Source: Elysia marginata (lineage: Eukaryota; Mollusca; Gastropoda; Plakobranchidae). From it: DNA of 33,489 nucleotides. Where the stretch lies: NCBI GenBank assembly GCA_019649035.1, contig BMAT01013907.1:41738-75226 (forward strand), given 5' to 3'. Shown here piece after piece: positions 10,901 to 24,700 of this stretch. The stretch's first letter is position 1. Every line of letters begins with the position of its first letter. The translations under genes and the position numbers were made by a program. Under the pieces are notes generated by a model. The model was not told the origin of the DNA, ran no database searches, and saw only the letters and a list, made by a program, of their open reading frames with translations.

Positions 10901-12725
10901 AGTGCATAATTATATTTAAATTTAGTGCATGAAAAGGTGACGAAAAAGGTAGCTGTAGGATGTAACAGAACACTTGTTTTAAATGAGGCAGAGCAGCTGA
11001 GGTTTTCACTTACCGTCACATGCAGACATCTCAGACATGAGAGCTTCCATAGAGTTGGTCAACATGGTGGTGGAGAAGGTGTCATCTTTTCTTAAGCCCA
11101 AGGCCTGGTTTTAAAAAAATATAATAATGATAAAAATAATCCAAAAAAATTACAGTAGTCCATTGTTATATCTTGAATATTTGCTCCATTTAAAGTACAT
11201 TCAGATTACCATTTTTTTGTGTGTTAATATATATTGAATTGATAATTCAAAATTTAACTTTGTTCCATTGGGGATCAAAATATTGTAACTCGACTACAAA
11301 AATTAGAATACATAAAAAATCAAAAGAAAAAAAAATGGACAATACAAATTAAAGTTTATAGCAACCATAAACTAAGGGTTACAATCCACAAAACGAGGAG
11401 TTAATGTTGAAGCAATTTTCTTAGATATGTGAATCTGGCGGAACTAATTTTAAACAAGTCTACACCAAGCAATGTCAGATGCTAGCATAAAAGGTTTCAC
11501 CAGAGCCTATAGTAAATCTCACTACAAGTGACATACCTTATGGAAATAATTAACAGCCTCTGTATACAACAGGTGACATACCTTATGGACATAATTAACA
11601 TGGAAATAATTAACAGCCTCTGTATACAACAGGTGACATACCTTAAGGAAATAATTAACAGCCTCTGTATACAACATGTGACATACCTTATGGAAATAAT
11701 TAACAGCCTCTGCATGGTTGCTCATCAGTGCATACACAAACCCTGTAAAAAGTTAAAAAGAAAGTTGTTTGAAATTCATTCTTTTTACCTTTACCTTTAC
11801 CGCTGTTCCGTCTCTTGCCAGAGGTTGGATGCTATGGTGCGTCGCCATTCTTCTCGGTTTAGAGCAACCTCACAACATTCGTTGATCCGTCTAGTCGTCG
11901 TTTCTTCCATGTTACCAAGCCAGGATTTTCTTTTTCTACCACGTTGTCTCTTCCCGTTGATCTTTCCCTCCATAATAGATTTCTGGAGACTTTGGTGACG
12001 TCGTATGTGTCCGTAGTACGCGAGCTGTCTGGTTTTTATAATTTTCAATAGCTCCGTGTGCTTCAAACCTATTTCTTCCAGAACATCTTTGTTTTTCTTC
12101 TTCTCTTTCCAAGAGATCCTGGCCATTCTACGGTACAGCCACATTTCCAGCGCTTCTATGTTTCTTTCGAGACTTGCATTTAGTGTCCAAGTTTCACAGG
12201 CGTACAAAAATATCGACCATACGTAGCATTTGGTAAGGCGTGATCTGGTTGCAAAACTTATTCTGCGATTGGTAAGCAGTTTGCTCATTCTCGAAAAAGT
12301 ATTTTTCGCCATGCCAATTCTCCTTTTCACTTCTTGGTCGGACCTTCCATCCTCGGTTATCCAATGTCCAAGATAGGTAAAATTTGCCACCTGTTCCACC
12401 CGTTCACCATCGATTTTGATGTCGATTAGCGGTATTACTATTTCTCTGCTAATTACCATTGTTTTTGTCTTTCTTATGTTGATGAATAGTCCACATTTCT
12501 CGCTTTCTTCCTTTACAGTGTTGACAAGTTTTTGGAGATCATCTTCATTTTCGGCTAGCATCACTGTATCATCGGCGTATCGCAAGTTATTGATGTTGAT
12601 ACCGCCTACTGTCAGACCAGCAATGTTATTTATTGTTCTGAAGATGTATTCAGTATAGAGATTAAAAATCGCTGGGGACATAAATTCATTCTACTTGACT
12701 TGAAATAAATGGACTTATCAGCATT

Positions 12726-12757
<32 letters not shown>

Positions 12758-15700
12758 CATCCTTCCCTAACACAAGGCTTTTTTTTTAAATGAAAATGAT
12801 GGGGAAAATAAGCTAACTCAGTTCTGACTTTTAAAAAATCTACAGTTTTGAAAATAAAGTCCTAACTCACAGCTTCATGATTTTGTAAAAAAAATAAAAC
12901 CGTTCTTAAGTGCTTTTTTATCAAGGAGCAGAAATATGGAACAATCTTCCATCTCCTATTCAAAATGCAAAGACGCTACCATCTTTTAAGTCTAATTTGA
13001 AAACTTACCTCTTTTTCCTAGCTTTTGAAAATTAATTTTTAAAATGATTTGAATATATTTTTATATACACTGTATGTCTATGACTATATTTATATACTTT
13101 TAATGGATAATTTATATTTAGCATGCAACTTTGTGCACGCTTTTATCTGTATAGCTAACTACTTTTAAATAAGTGATATACCTGTAAACTTTTTTTTAGT
13201 ACGTAGATCTAAGTTTGTTAAAATTTTATGTAAAGCGCTTTGAGCTCCTATTGAGGGAAGGCGCTATAAAAATAAACTTATTATTATTATTATTAAATAT
13301 GCTTATTATAAAACTAGTATTTGCCCATTGTGTGTGATTGTTTTACACATGTTTAGCAGCCAGTTTACATGAGTTGCAGTTCTCACATTTCATGGTGACA
13401 ATATTTTGAACAGTACATTTTTCTAAGCTTCCCCAACACGGAAGACTGTACGAAATTGTCAAAACTTTGCGACAAGATATCTAAATTTCTTTTGGTTCAA
13501 AATGTAGAGAAAAAAAAGGAATAAAGTTAATTGTGGAATATTTGTGAGTTTTTTCTAAAAATTAAGTTTCCGAAATTTGACGCATTAGCGGAATCGGTTA
13601 AAACTTTTGTGAAATTCTCAAATCAATTACCTATTGCAGAATAAGTCGATGCTGATTGAGGCACAAGTACCAGAGCCTGTTTGTGGTATTCCAGAGCTTC
13701 TTCGTAGCGGCGCTGACGTCTGGCCACATGACCTAGGTTATTGATAAGGGGCTCCCATCGTTCCTCGAGCATCTCGTTTGTACAAGCTTGCACTAGACTC
13801 AGAGCCTTGGAGAACAGGCGCTCTGCCTCAGCTAGGCTGTGATAATCAAAGAAAAATCAAAAGGTTCACATCAACATTGGGAGGGATTGTCTTATCTTAA
13901 AATTATCAAGCAATTTTTCAAACCATTTCAACTAGATCCAATAAAAAGTCATTTATGCTTAAACTTTTTTTTTTATTTTGTAAGTCTGTTTGATAGTGTT
14001 TCAATTATAATCACAGACAAATCAAAAGGACTACATTACCACTACAGTGAATTTTTTACATTTAAACGAAAACATTAAGATCGTTTGTCAAGCTTACATA
14101 ATTTGAACTAATTCAAATTCATTTAGGTCTAAATTTTGTACTCATGGATATGTTAATAGTTAGAAAAAATTTTTTTTGTTTAATTCAAAGGCATTAAGAA
14201 GAAGTTATACTATTTCCATCACCAGTTGATCAAAGAAATGTATAGTCAGATCACCCCTTTTTTTCCACACTTAGACTTACTTTCCGTTGCCGAAGTGTAT
14301 GACGCCCATTTCATGCAGCACAAAAGGATCGGTTGGGGCGATACCGCGAGCCTCGCTGAAAAACCTCTCTGCCAGCTTGGCGTTGTTGGTGAGACCGTAC
14401 TCGAGTCCAATATACAACACAGGTAGGTGGCAGCTGGGGACAAGCAGAGCAGCAGTAAGAAATTACAAAAATAGGGATACTGTTATGAAGTTTATAGGAG
14501 GGGTCTTGATGGAGTATTGCAGACTCTTGCAGACCATTTTCACATTGGATAAACTTTCATGATCACTGAAGTTCAGATGATTGGTAAGTTATACAAAAAA
14601 AAAAGGCTTGTGTTTAAAATGCTGTTTGTTAGAGACAAGTTGCAGTTCTAATATTGAAAAAGATGGTCTGCCATAAGTTAAAATTTTAAAAAGACAACAT
14701 GAGATGTGTTTTAGAAAAAAAAATGTTTTTTATTTACTATCATTCAATGTTTCTGCAACACATCTTTACAGATTCAAAATAAGTAAAGTAAAACTGAACA
14801 CAATACCAAGAGATTACAAGAAATAGATCTTTCAACTAACTAGGTTTCAAAAATGTAGATTTCAAAGAAATCAGACAAAGACATTCAGACTGACAATTGT
14901 ACAAAATGGTCTAGATGAGAATTTGAAAAAAAAAAGTACTGATTGAGTATATCTTAAATAAAAGATAGAAAATTATTCCAACATTTCAAGTCGGAGTGCT
15001 CCCATTGACACGTCTGTGAGTAAAGTTTAAGTACCCATGAGCCACTCACCCCCGCATGATTTGTGAGGCAGTAAAGTAGGCTGCCATGGCCTGGTCATGG
15101 TCATTGTTCATACCAAAAGTGTGACCATATGCCAGCCAGGAAGGCCCATGGGCTCGCTCGAGAGTGGTTGCTTTGCTAGAGAGGAGAAAAAAAAAACAAA
15201 AACACAGTGTAACCCGTACTTAATGACAACAGCAGTAACAACATCTCTAGTTATTGATTTCAAACACCCGTTAACCTAAGTCTCAGCCTATTGAATTCCA
15301 GCGTAATTCAAACTATTTAAAATAAAGAAAAACACTTTAAAAAAACTACCATGCTGCACGGTAAGATTACAGCGAAGTATTGAGGTACATGTACTAACGA
15401 TATTATTTTTTAGATTATTAAAAAAATGATAAAAAAAAACTCTTTGAAGTTTGGCTCATTGGGTGGTAACTGCCAAGCAGTGAGGAAATCAGTATTTTAT
15501 GATAAAAATCAGAAAATCCTTACTTTCATATATTTCACCCAAAAAATCAGTAAAATAAAATTTAATCTGTGCAATGGCAGATCTGGAGAAGCTCATAAAC
15601 TTTGCTCAGAAAGGAGATCCGATGACATTACTGATTTGGTAAATGCTAAATCAGATTGGGTAACCGCTCCACGAGGATACAATTTACAAAATTCTGTGTG

Positions 15701-18700
15701 TGGGCTTGGATGTTTTAAATTTGCACTTTATAGGAATACTATATAAAATTAAGATTTTAGTTTTATCAATTCCTCCAAATTATAATCACAAAAAACTGCC
15801 TCTAAATCAAAAGAGTTTAAAAGAATATAGACACCTATGTCACTTAATTTACTAAAATAATACTGACATCTATTTATGGAAATGACCTAGAGAAAATACA
15901 TTTTTGTTTACCTGTCAAAATCTTCTTATAAAGTGAAAACAAAAAGTTAGATAATAGAATGTTAATGTAGAAAGTAATTTACCCAATAAAATGTTACATT
16001 ATTCAAGTACTTTTACAGACACGTGTATGATATACTCACCTCAAATACCATCGGGCAAACGAATAATTTTCTGTTAACATGTAATAGCACCCAACTGCAA
16101 ACCACGATATCTGCAGAGCAAGGTGGACGGGAAAGGCAAAATAGCGCAAGCTTAACAAAACAATGAACTTTGCACTCAAACCCTTCTAGACCTATAAAAT
16201 ACGCTGTGCGTCCTATTTGTCATTACAGTTGTCATTACAAGATGCAGACACAATGTACGTTGTACGTTCCCAAATCATTGGGTATTGCCGTTCCCCATGA
16301 CCCTTAGATATACAATGTACGTCGTGTTTTGCACTGCATAAGAGGGGCATTTAACGCAGAGTGATTAAAATCTGACATTATAATTGGAGTTCAGTGATTT
16401 AAAATTATACAAATAATCTAACTCTTGAAACCATTAAACTGCCACGTCATGGCAATCGACAAAACCAACGACACAAAGGGGTTAAACTAATACCGGTACA
16501 AAACCTTTTGTCCGGATCCTCAATCACATTATGATTCATATTTTTTTTTTGGTTTTATATTAGTTGAACTCTGAGTGGCATTTCACAATAACAAAAAATT
16601 TTGTTTGCAAAATTAAAAGTGACTGGAGAATACTTAAGTTCTTTTTATAATCTTTCCTGTTTCTTGAAATCCTTCTACAAATTATACAATTAGATTCCTG
16701 ACAGTTATCCATGACAGATTTAAGGTCCACAAAAGTTTAAGGTTGTTGACAAATTCCTGAACAAAATTACTTACACACTTGTCTGGATATGAGTCAACTA
16801 ACTTGTGACCTAAATAGAACAAATCTGAAAAGAAAAATAAGGCAAACATTGTACTAGTAAAACAAACAAGTCTGCAATCATAATTTAAAAAAATATAAGT
16901 ATATAAATATAAATGTTTTGAATCATTGTGTTTGGATCAAGAAACTTGTCAAGAAAAAAAAAATAAGTGTAAATCTAAAGAGCTGGTGTAGGTTGTAACC
17001 TCATATTAAGCCAAGGATGACTTGCACTTTAAGACAAGGATCTGAAAGCTCTTAACTTGTAAGTCAAACAGGAACTCTGTTTTTTGACAAATGTAACAGA
17101 CTTACCAGGAGAGGACTTACAACTGTTGGATTCAAAATAAAATACATGTTGAGGTCTAATGACTATTAAGGTGACTTAAAAATGTCAGAGGGCTACGATA
17201 TTGATATATATGATGCAGGATGGTCTGTTGGAGGTTTTTAGATGAAAAAATTTTTTTGCCAAATTTTGGACTTACGAGATGAGCGACTTTCACCGACGAT
17301 ATAATAGATTCACCTTCCCAAAATACTTTAAAAAATTAAATGGTTAAAATTTTTCCAATTAAGTCATCATTTCAAATTTAATAAAATAAGAATTATGATC
17401 AACTTAAGCATGACATGGTGGTGTAGTCAGTATTATTCACCTGTTTTCCCAGTGTAACAAAATTTCAACAACTAATACTTCATACCATTTGACTTTTTCA
17501 GCTCAACAAGACAAGCTATATGAATTGGAAGGCACTGGCTATGATATGGATCTTGAGTCAAAACTCTGAGGAAAATTTTCAACCATTGTAAAACAAACAA
17601 GTTATTCAAATGTTAAAAAAAAAATTATTTTCTTTTTTGGCAATGATATAATAAATATATGTAATACACAGTAGAAACTCCAGAACCAAAGTCTGATAAT
17701 TTGAAATTCTCATAATTCAAATTTCTCTAGGCGTGACAGTTTTTTTTTTATTTCCTTCTAAGCTTTGTTAAATATGACACCATAATCCAAAGTTGATGAA
17801 GTTGAATTCTCTTACTTTGAAGTTTATATCTTGCAACCAGTCAAAATGAGTCTCTCAGGTCAAATTGGAAAGTAGTAAGATATTGGTATCTCAGAAAAGC
17901 TTATTTTCTCTCTTTTTTTTTTTTTCAAATACAGCACACAGAAAAGCTTTATCACGCTTTTATATGAAGTTGCAGTCATTTGAAGTGGCAGGGTAAAGAC
18001 GTGAAATTTGCATCAAGATCTAAAATTTGAAAATTGACTTCTGAACGCAGACTCAACTTTGAAAGCCTGCATCAGAGTAGAAAAAAAAGAATGACCAGCG
18101 GTCACTATGCTTTAACTTTCTACACAATGACTACTACATTAAAAAGTATTCATGAATTTATTAAGTACTAAACAGCACACTTAGTCACAAGTCTAAACGA
18201 TTCAAATTAAAAAACTCTATTGGTGCCTCATTTAAGTTTTCGTTACTAGGATAATTTCATTGATGGGACTTACTTGGCCGTTATTTTGTGTGCCTTTCTG
18301 AAGTTACAGTTATACAGATGTTGTTCAGCAGTGCTAACGATCACGTCCAAGTTGTTGGTCAGCGGCGTGAGGACTTCAGATATCACAGCCTCCTTTGGAC
18401 AGTTATACTGGATGAAGGTCAACACGGGACAGGAAATCATGACCAAGATAAGCTTCAATGATTAGATACTACTAATCTTGTTAGGGCCTACATAGAAAAG
18501 CTTCCTTTTGAGATTAATGACAGTGCTAAGGGTAAATTTTTCTAACCAACATCATATTAAAGACACTTAAGAAATACTTTATCTTTCTATAATGAATTTT
18601 GTCTCATAGTTGATAATGTAGAAAGTTTATGTGTTTTCAAGGTAAGGTATATCTTTTAAACTAAATCCATTACTATGGTTACCACTGACTTGCTAAGGAA

Positions 18701-21700
18701 CCCATTCTGGCAAAAGGAGAGGGGAAATTAATGAAAAATGCTGCATACACCTCACAGAGGTATTGTGTACCCCTCTAGTCTATTTAACTTGCAACAAATC
18801 ATCTATTAGCACGTCGTGGTCGAAGCTTGAAAGATTGTCTACCCCTCTAGTCTATTTAACTTGCAATAAATCATCTCTTATCACATCATGGTCAAAGCTT
18901 GAAAGATTGTCTACCCCTCTAGTCTATTTGAACAAAGTGTAACGAAGTTAGACATTGTTCTAGTCTAGTTCCTTAATCATGCTATGTACAATGTAGACCT
19001 AGATTAAGGCTACGCTTGTTTTTTTAATGGAATGTGTTAAGCATTCGTAGTTATAAGTAACTTACGGATTTCATAACTCGTTAAAATCTAGAATGATCGC
19101 CTATTATTAGTTTTGTAGATCTAGTCTTCTGGATTTATCTAGATTACTATCTTCCGGTTAATTTACATAATGTTTGATGACCAGCGACCTATTTTTAACT
19201 TGGCTCGCGATTGGGTGTCGCTGCCGTATTAGGCCACGCCTTTCTCACCTTTCTTGTAAAGGGTAGAATTTTCGGGAAATTCCCAGATGTGTGTTTTACT
19301 TATAAATAGAGCTCGCGTGGTTGTTAAAGGGGAGCAGAGAGAAGAGACCGAGAAGACAGAAAGAGAGACTCAGAGACGACGGAGAAGATAGAATACTGGA
19401 TTAACAGAGATTGAGCAGTTTTGAGCAAAAGTTAGATCTACGATTTGTTTATGCTGGACATTGGCAATTCCACTGTTATTATTTTCGACTGCTGCTGGAT
19501 GTGAATACTGTTTCGTGTTGATCTCTTCATTTTGAGTTGAATAAACTTATTTTCTACGTTCTTCACACGACTTTTCACGTTTTCAAGATTTTAAAAGAAC
19601 TCACAAGTCTCGCATCAGGAGTTTTATTCGTTTACTCGATTATTATTTCTGGTGTCTGTGACACAAAGAAAGTAAAACTTAGGGAGCAAATTATATGTTT
19701 TACTCCTGATTCGTATGTGTTCTTTACTGATACCTTTTTCATCTTGCTCTGATACAAGCTCTTGATGATATCTGCTGATCCCGCTGGACACTGGCTGTCA
19801 AAGGGCAACGACTCTATTAGGTCTTGCTCTGTGAGAAAAAAAAAACAAAGTGCATGCCCAACATTAGCTTATTGATGGAAAGTTCTGAGTAAAGAGTCAG
19901 ATACATTACTTGGCCTGTTAATAAATGCCTTGTGGGGTTAAGACTACCTATTCAAATGAAAAAACCTTCTAATGTCTTTCCCTTCTCCTTGCATCATCAT
20001 TTAATCCAAAAATAGGGATGACCTTACTAAAAAAAAATGGTCCAAAGGCAACACTCCAATCAATGTAAATAAAGGTAACAAACTTTTGAATATAGAGATT
20101 TAGATAAGACAGAAAATTAGAAAAAAATTGTGGTTGGTTATCATAGACTGGAAAAGATGTAAAAGGAAAAAGCTAAGAAATTTTATAAGACTATATGTTG
20201 CTGGGTTTTTTTTTGTGTAATTGCTGTTTCTGCAGTTACATACATTAAACTTTTTTATTTACAATTTTTTTTTACCTAAGAGTTTAAAAATTAATTAAAA
20301 AAAGCTCATGCAGCAGTCTGAACCAAAATAAAAACTCATTGATGGATGTTGACAAAATGGTTCTTCTGATTTTGTATGCACAGTATTTTCTAATATGCTT
20401 TTGTATGCAGGGTAGTTCTTATGGCAGAAAACACACAGGAGTGAAAAGAGCAGATTTTATCATGACCTTACATTTCCATTGAAATGCATCATTTCTGCTA
20501 ATAAGTTTTATTGAGGTTTGCTTCTTTTACATTTCCCGTACCTGCATAAGCAGAGATAAGAAAAAATGTTTGTTTTTTAATTATTTATTTGTGTGTCAAA
20601 GTGCGTGAACTAGTCAAATCATGACACGAAGGATCTACTTTTCCAGATACCTCTCGAATTGATTTGAATTAAACATAGTAAACCAAGAGAAAGGTAGTTA
20701 AAAAACATAGCTCTAAATAAAAATGACATTAAACTTTCTTTTTCAGAAAATTCACAACTTTTTGTCGCAATTTGTAGTAAAAATTCACTTTTAATATCGG
20801 TCTTCAATAAAAGGCTGTAGCGTCGCACAGATAAGCTGCCATTTTCTCTTTGTGTTGTATAATTTACAAAATGGCGGCCGCCGTGTCGCATGAAATTAGA
20901 CTCTGACCGGTGTCTTTCAAGTCAACCCGTGTTTCTCCTGGATTTACTGCTAGTCCGACATTCAAAATCAGAGGAATAGTGATTTGTGGTGTTAAGTTTA
21001 ATATTTTGTGTCAATTCAAGGAGTTTCGAGGAAATCAGGTGAGTAAATTAAGTTCAACATCATCGTGTCGTTAGATCTCGCAACCTTTTATCATCGCAAC
21101 TATCGTTAGATCTAGGCACAAAATGGCATTTCTCGGCACTTCAGAGTGAATATGAACACACGGCAACAGAGTTTTATTTGAGATTAAGGATTTATTTACT
21201 TAGATATGACCGCTTCAATACATTAATGACCCCCAAAACACCATTAAATGCGTTTTTCACTCAAACCAGCGGGAGTGCGACGATCTGACACTACCAACGA
21301 CAAGAAAATAAGCGTCGTATCGGCGGCCATTTTCTATTTTTTTTTGGCCTGTATTAAAGCACATTCACTGTAGAAACTTTTGGTGTTTTATCTATTTTAA
21401 TCCGATTTATAAGCAACCTTTCAAATTATTTATATTTTTAAAACTTTAAAATAGGCACCTAAAACGATCTTTGAAAATAAAAAGTAGGCCAAATCAATTT
21501 TATATTTGGCTTTGCACAAAGATTTTGGCCTAATAAGTAATGAATGAGAAGCGCTGGATTTATATTTAGATCTATACAACATTTTAGGCTTTGTAAGTTA
21601 GAAAATTAAAAATGTTAAGAAAAATGACGATTCTATATTAAAAATGACACATGTATCAAAATTCCCGGTGTGTTAAAGGTATTTGGTTAATAAATAGATG

Positions 21701-24700
21701 AAGCAAAAGTGTGGTGAAAACTGACATATAGCCTAGGCCTCATGTATGGCTTGCTAGTTCATTGCTTTGTCAATATTTTACATTTTACATGTTGATACGC
21801 CTTTCCTAAACTTTAGTTTGCTTTTTCTGGATTTCATGATTTTGTAAAATTAAAACAATGTCATTTTTGTTCAAGAAGGCCAACACAATAGCTGACAGAT
21901 GACAGACCATAGGCATAGTCTAGATGACATCTTGAGTCTATTATAAACAAACAAATAAAAAAAAAAAAACAGAGAGAGAGAGAAAAGGAAAAACAAAATT
22001 TGAAACAATAAGTTTAAAAAGATAAAAAGCAATGCATTTAAAGGCAGGCATAAAATTGTATCTTTAGGACAACTCCAAGCTTCAACTCAATAAATCGCAG
22101 TACTAGTATAAAAAAAAAGCTAAAACACTAAACAGAACATCATTGAGCGATGAACGTAAGGAGCCATGTTAAAATCAACACAATGCTCAGTTGCAAATTT
22201 TAGTTCGCTTTAAATATTGCAGATAAAACAGTTTAACACACTCAGTGCAACAGTATGTGCTTTTACTTGATAGTTATGGATCATAAAAAGTTAAAAAATG
22301 GGAGGTACAGGTTTGTGTCGAATCAAAATCCTGTTTCCTCGTTTTAGGGAAAACACTTCAATGCTGTCAATCGTTAATCCATTAACAATAACACTGAATC
22401 ATGTTTTAGATATTTACTCTTAAGTGCTAGTTGCTTTTTTAACTTAATAATTAGATAATATAATGAAAATTAAAGCACAACATAGTCAAAAAGGTATGAG
22501 TTGGCAGATTTCTTTTTACATTTGTATGAAAATTGTCTCCCCTGGTAAATACACCAATGTTTGGGCAATGTATCACCAAATTTGTAATGTATAACTTTCA
22601 AAATGCTTAAAATGTGTCCTGAGATGGTGTTTTATTGGGTTTTCAACTTTCAAAAACTTAAAACCAAGCATCTTTTAAAACGTATCTTACATTGAGCAAA
22701 AATTAGGTTACCTCTCTTTAAACCGCGTTACCACGGAAACAGTTAATCTCCTGCTCACAAAACTAGTGATTTCATATTCCTGAAATTCTGAGCTAAATTT
22801 TGATACCAAATAAGTATGATTTCAACAAATTTGAAAATTTGCCAAAAATGGCCTACAGAAGTAGACATTCCCAGGTCCTGTGTGTTTTCTGCGTTATATG
22901 CTTTTGTATGCAGGGTATCTTCTTCTATGGTTTTGCATGGACTCCAAATTCACACATTCATATTTCCTGTTCCAAATATTGGTTTTAATCACAATTTTTT
23001 TTCCTCCATGTTTTAGCACCTCTCCTCCCCACCAGATTAATATTCTAAATCACCAGCCTGTACCTTCTGTGGCGGTCAACATATGATGGCTGACCAGCAG
23101 ATCAAAAGCCTCAAAGCAGAATACATCAAGATGGAGGGCTTCTCTGTAGCAGTCTGCCGCCAAGCTGCGGTTATCCATAGCCTCATAGATCTTCCCTCGC
23201 AACAGGCAGATGGAGTTATCACACTGAAAAAAAAAAAGGTTTTGTTTCTTCTTTCACAAAAAAACAAAACTAAACCAGAAATGATCCAAAATACAAAACT
23301 GGCACAAAAAAAAAGACACTCCTATGGGTAGCAGTTTTGTCACTTAAAAATACACGAAATGCATACAAGGTAGGCCCTACATGACACTTCAAAGAAATAA
23401 AAATCTGCCAGGCTATAAAAAAAAGTATTCAAATATAAATGAAAATTGAAAAATTTTGGCGCGATGCAGCAAACATAATTTTTACACTATTGTTCCAGTT
23501 TGAAAATTGTTTTTCATTGAAAAAGAATGGACATAGCTGTTGGTAACTGTGTGAAGTCTTGCCTTTTCCTCACAGATTAGTTTGAAAATAAAAAAGTGCA
23601 AATTTTTGCTTTACTTAATTCTGGATATGTCTCATTTGACCTTGAAACCCTTCAAACAAAGACTCCAATATATTAGTAAAGTCAAGGTGTTTCATGACTG
23701 CCCAGCTTTTCAACATAAGTAGAGACAAGTATCCATGCAAAACAAAAAAAAATCACAGGGCTATGTATGGTTCTTTAAAAAAACAAAATAGCTTTGACAC
23801 ACTGGAGTGCCACGATTATAATCGAAATACTAACAAAAGTTATGTCAATACAAAAAAGAAGCAAAAACACAGGCAGGCAGACCACACATCACAAACAAGG
23901 GAAACAGCCCAAAGCTAAGTCAGTAAGTGGCAGGGACACTCAGCACAGGGCACTGTGGCTCAATGGTTTGGTGTGCTTCAGGCTTGTGATCCGGTGGTTG
24001 AAGGTTCAATTCCCAACAACATATTATGTTGTAATTGCCTTAAAAAAACAATTTATGCACTTTCTTCAGTCCACCAGTAAATCTGGTACCTGGTTAAATA
24101 CAGTGCTTAAAACTTGTGAAATGTTAGTATTTGAGTGCCAACGAGGCAGTTGTAATGTAATGCTCTAGAATATGAGTTGAATTTGCTCTGGTGTGTATTG
24201 GCCTGCTGGGGGAAATATGTGAAGTCTTGAGAATGCTAGACTATAAGCATTTTTTCAATAATAGCTCTTAAATGCACGGATAGAGACAGCTGGAGAAGAA
24301 TTGTGTTGGCATGCTGTGAGGCAGTTATCATCACAACCGATGACGCTGGCAGATGGACTGAAGGAGGTCAATTTTATACATATAAATTTTTTATCAAGGA
24401 GTACGTACATTACGTAACAGCATGTTATCCCAAGCAACTTTTTCTTCCTGTGAAGCTGAGTTCTGACCGAGACTGCTGTTGAGGGTCGAGGATGCTCGGG
24501 TGAAGGACATGTCCAGCATGTCAAGGACATTCAAAGCCTCCTGCCACTCCTTGCACTCGTACTGGATAAAACAACAAACAGATTAGTTTTGCGTCAAGTT
24601 TTTGTCTTGCAGGCCATGAAGAAAAAAAAACCCTGATGACCTCTTCTGAGGCCAGGTCTGTATCTATGATGGGCCTTAAATTTTCGGTTAAAAGCTCAAG

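Noticed and set aside
12416-12658. Plus-strand membrane-like 80-residue protein
   Set aside because: It is the reverse-strand shadow of the LINE reverse-transcriptase frame.
11797-12681. Host gene encoded in CDC16 intron 14
   Set aside because: The frame is a reverse transcriptase with YADD, bounded by target duplications, so it is a LINE.
19537-19752. Plus-strand protein of 71 residues
   Set aside because: It spans the solo LTR end and the CDC16 exon 7 boundary on the opposite strand; no protein family is recognisable.
20619-20891. Minus-strand 90-residue protein
   Set aside because: Composition is intron-like and it merely reads back through the ATGGCGGCC patch; no homology is recognisable.
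22725-22745. RFX X-box (GTTACCACGGAAAC)
   Set aside because: One half-site deviates from consensus and it lies deep in an intron; a chance match in this length of sequence is likely.
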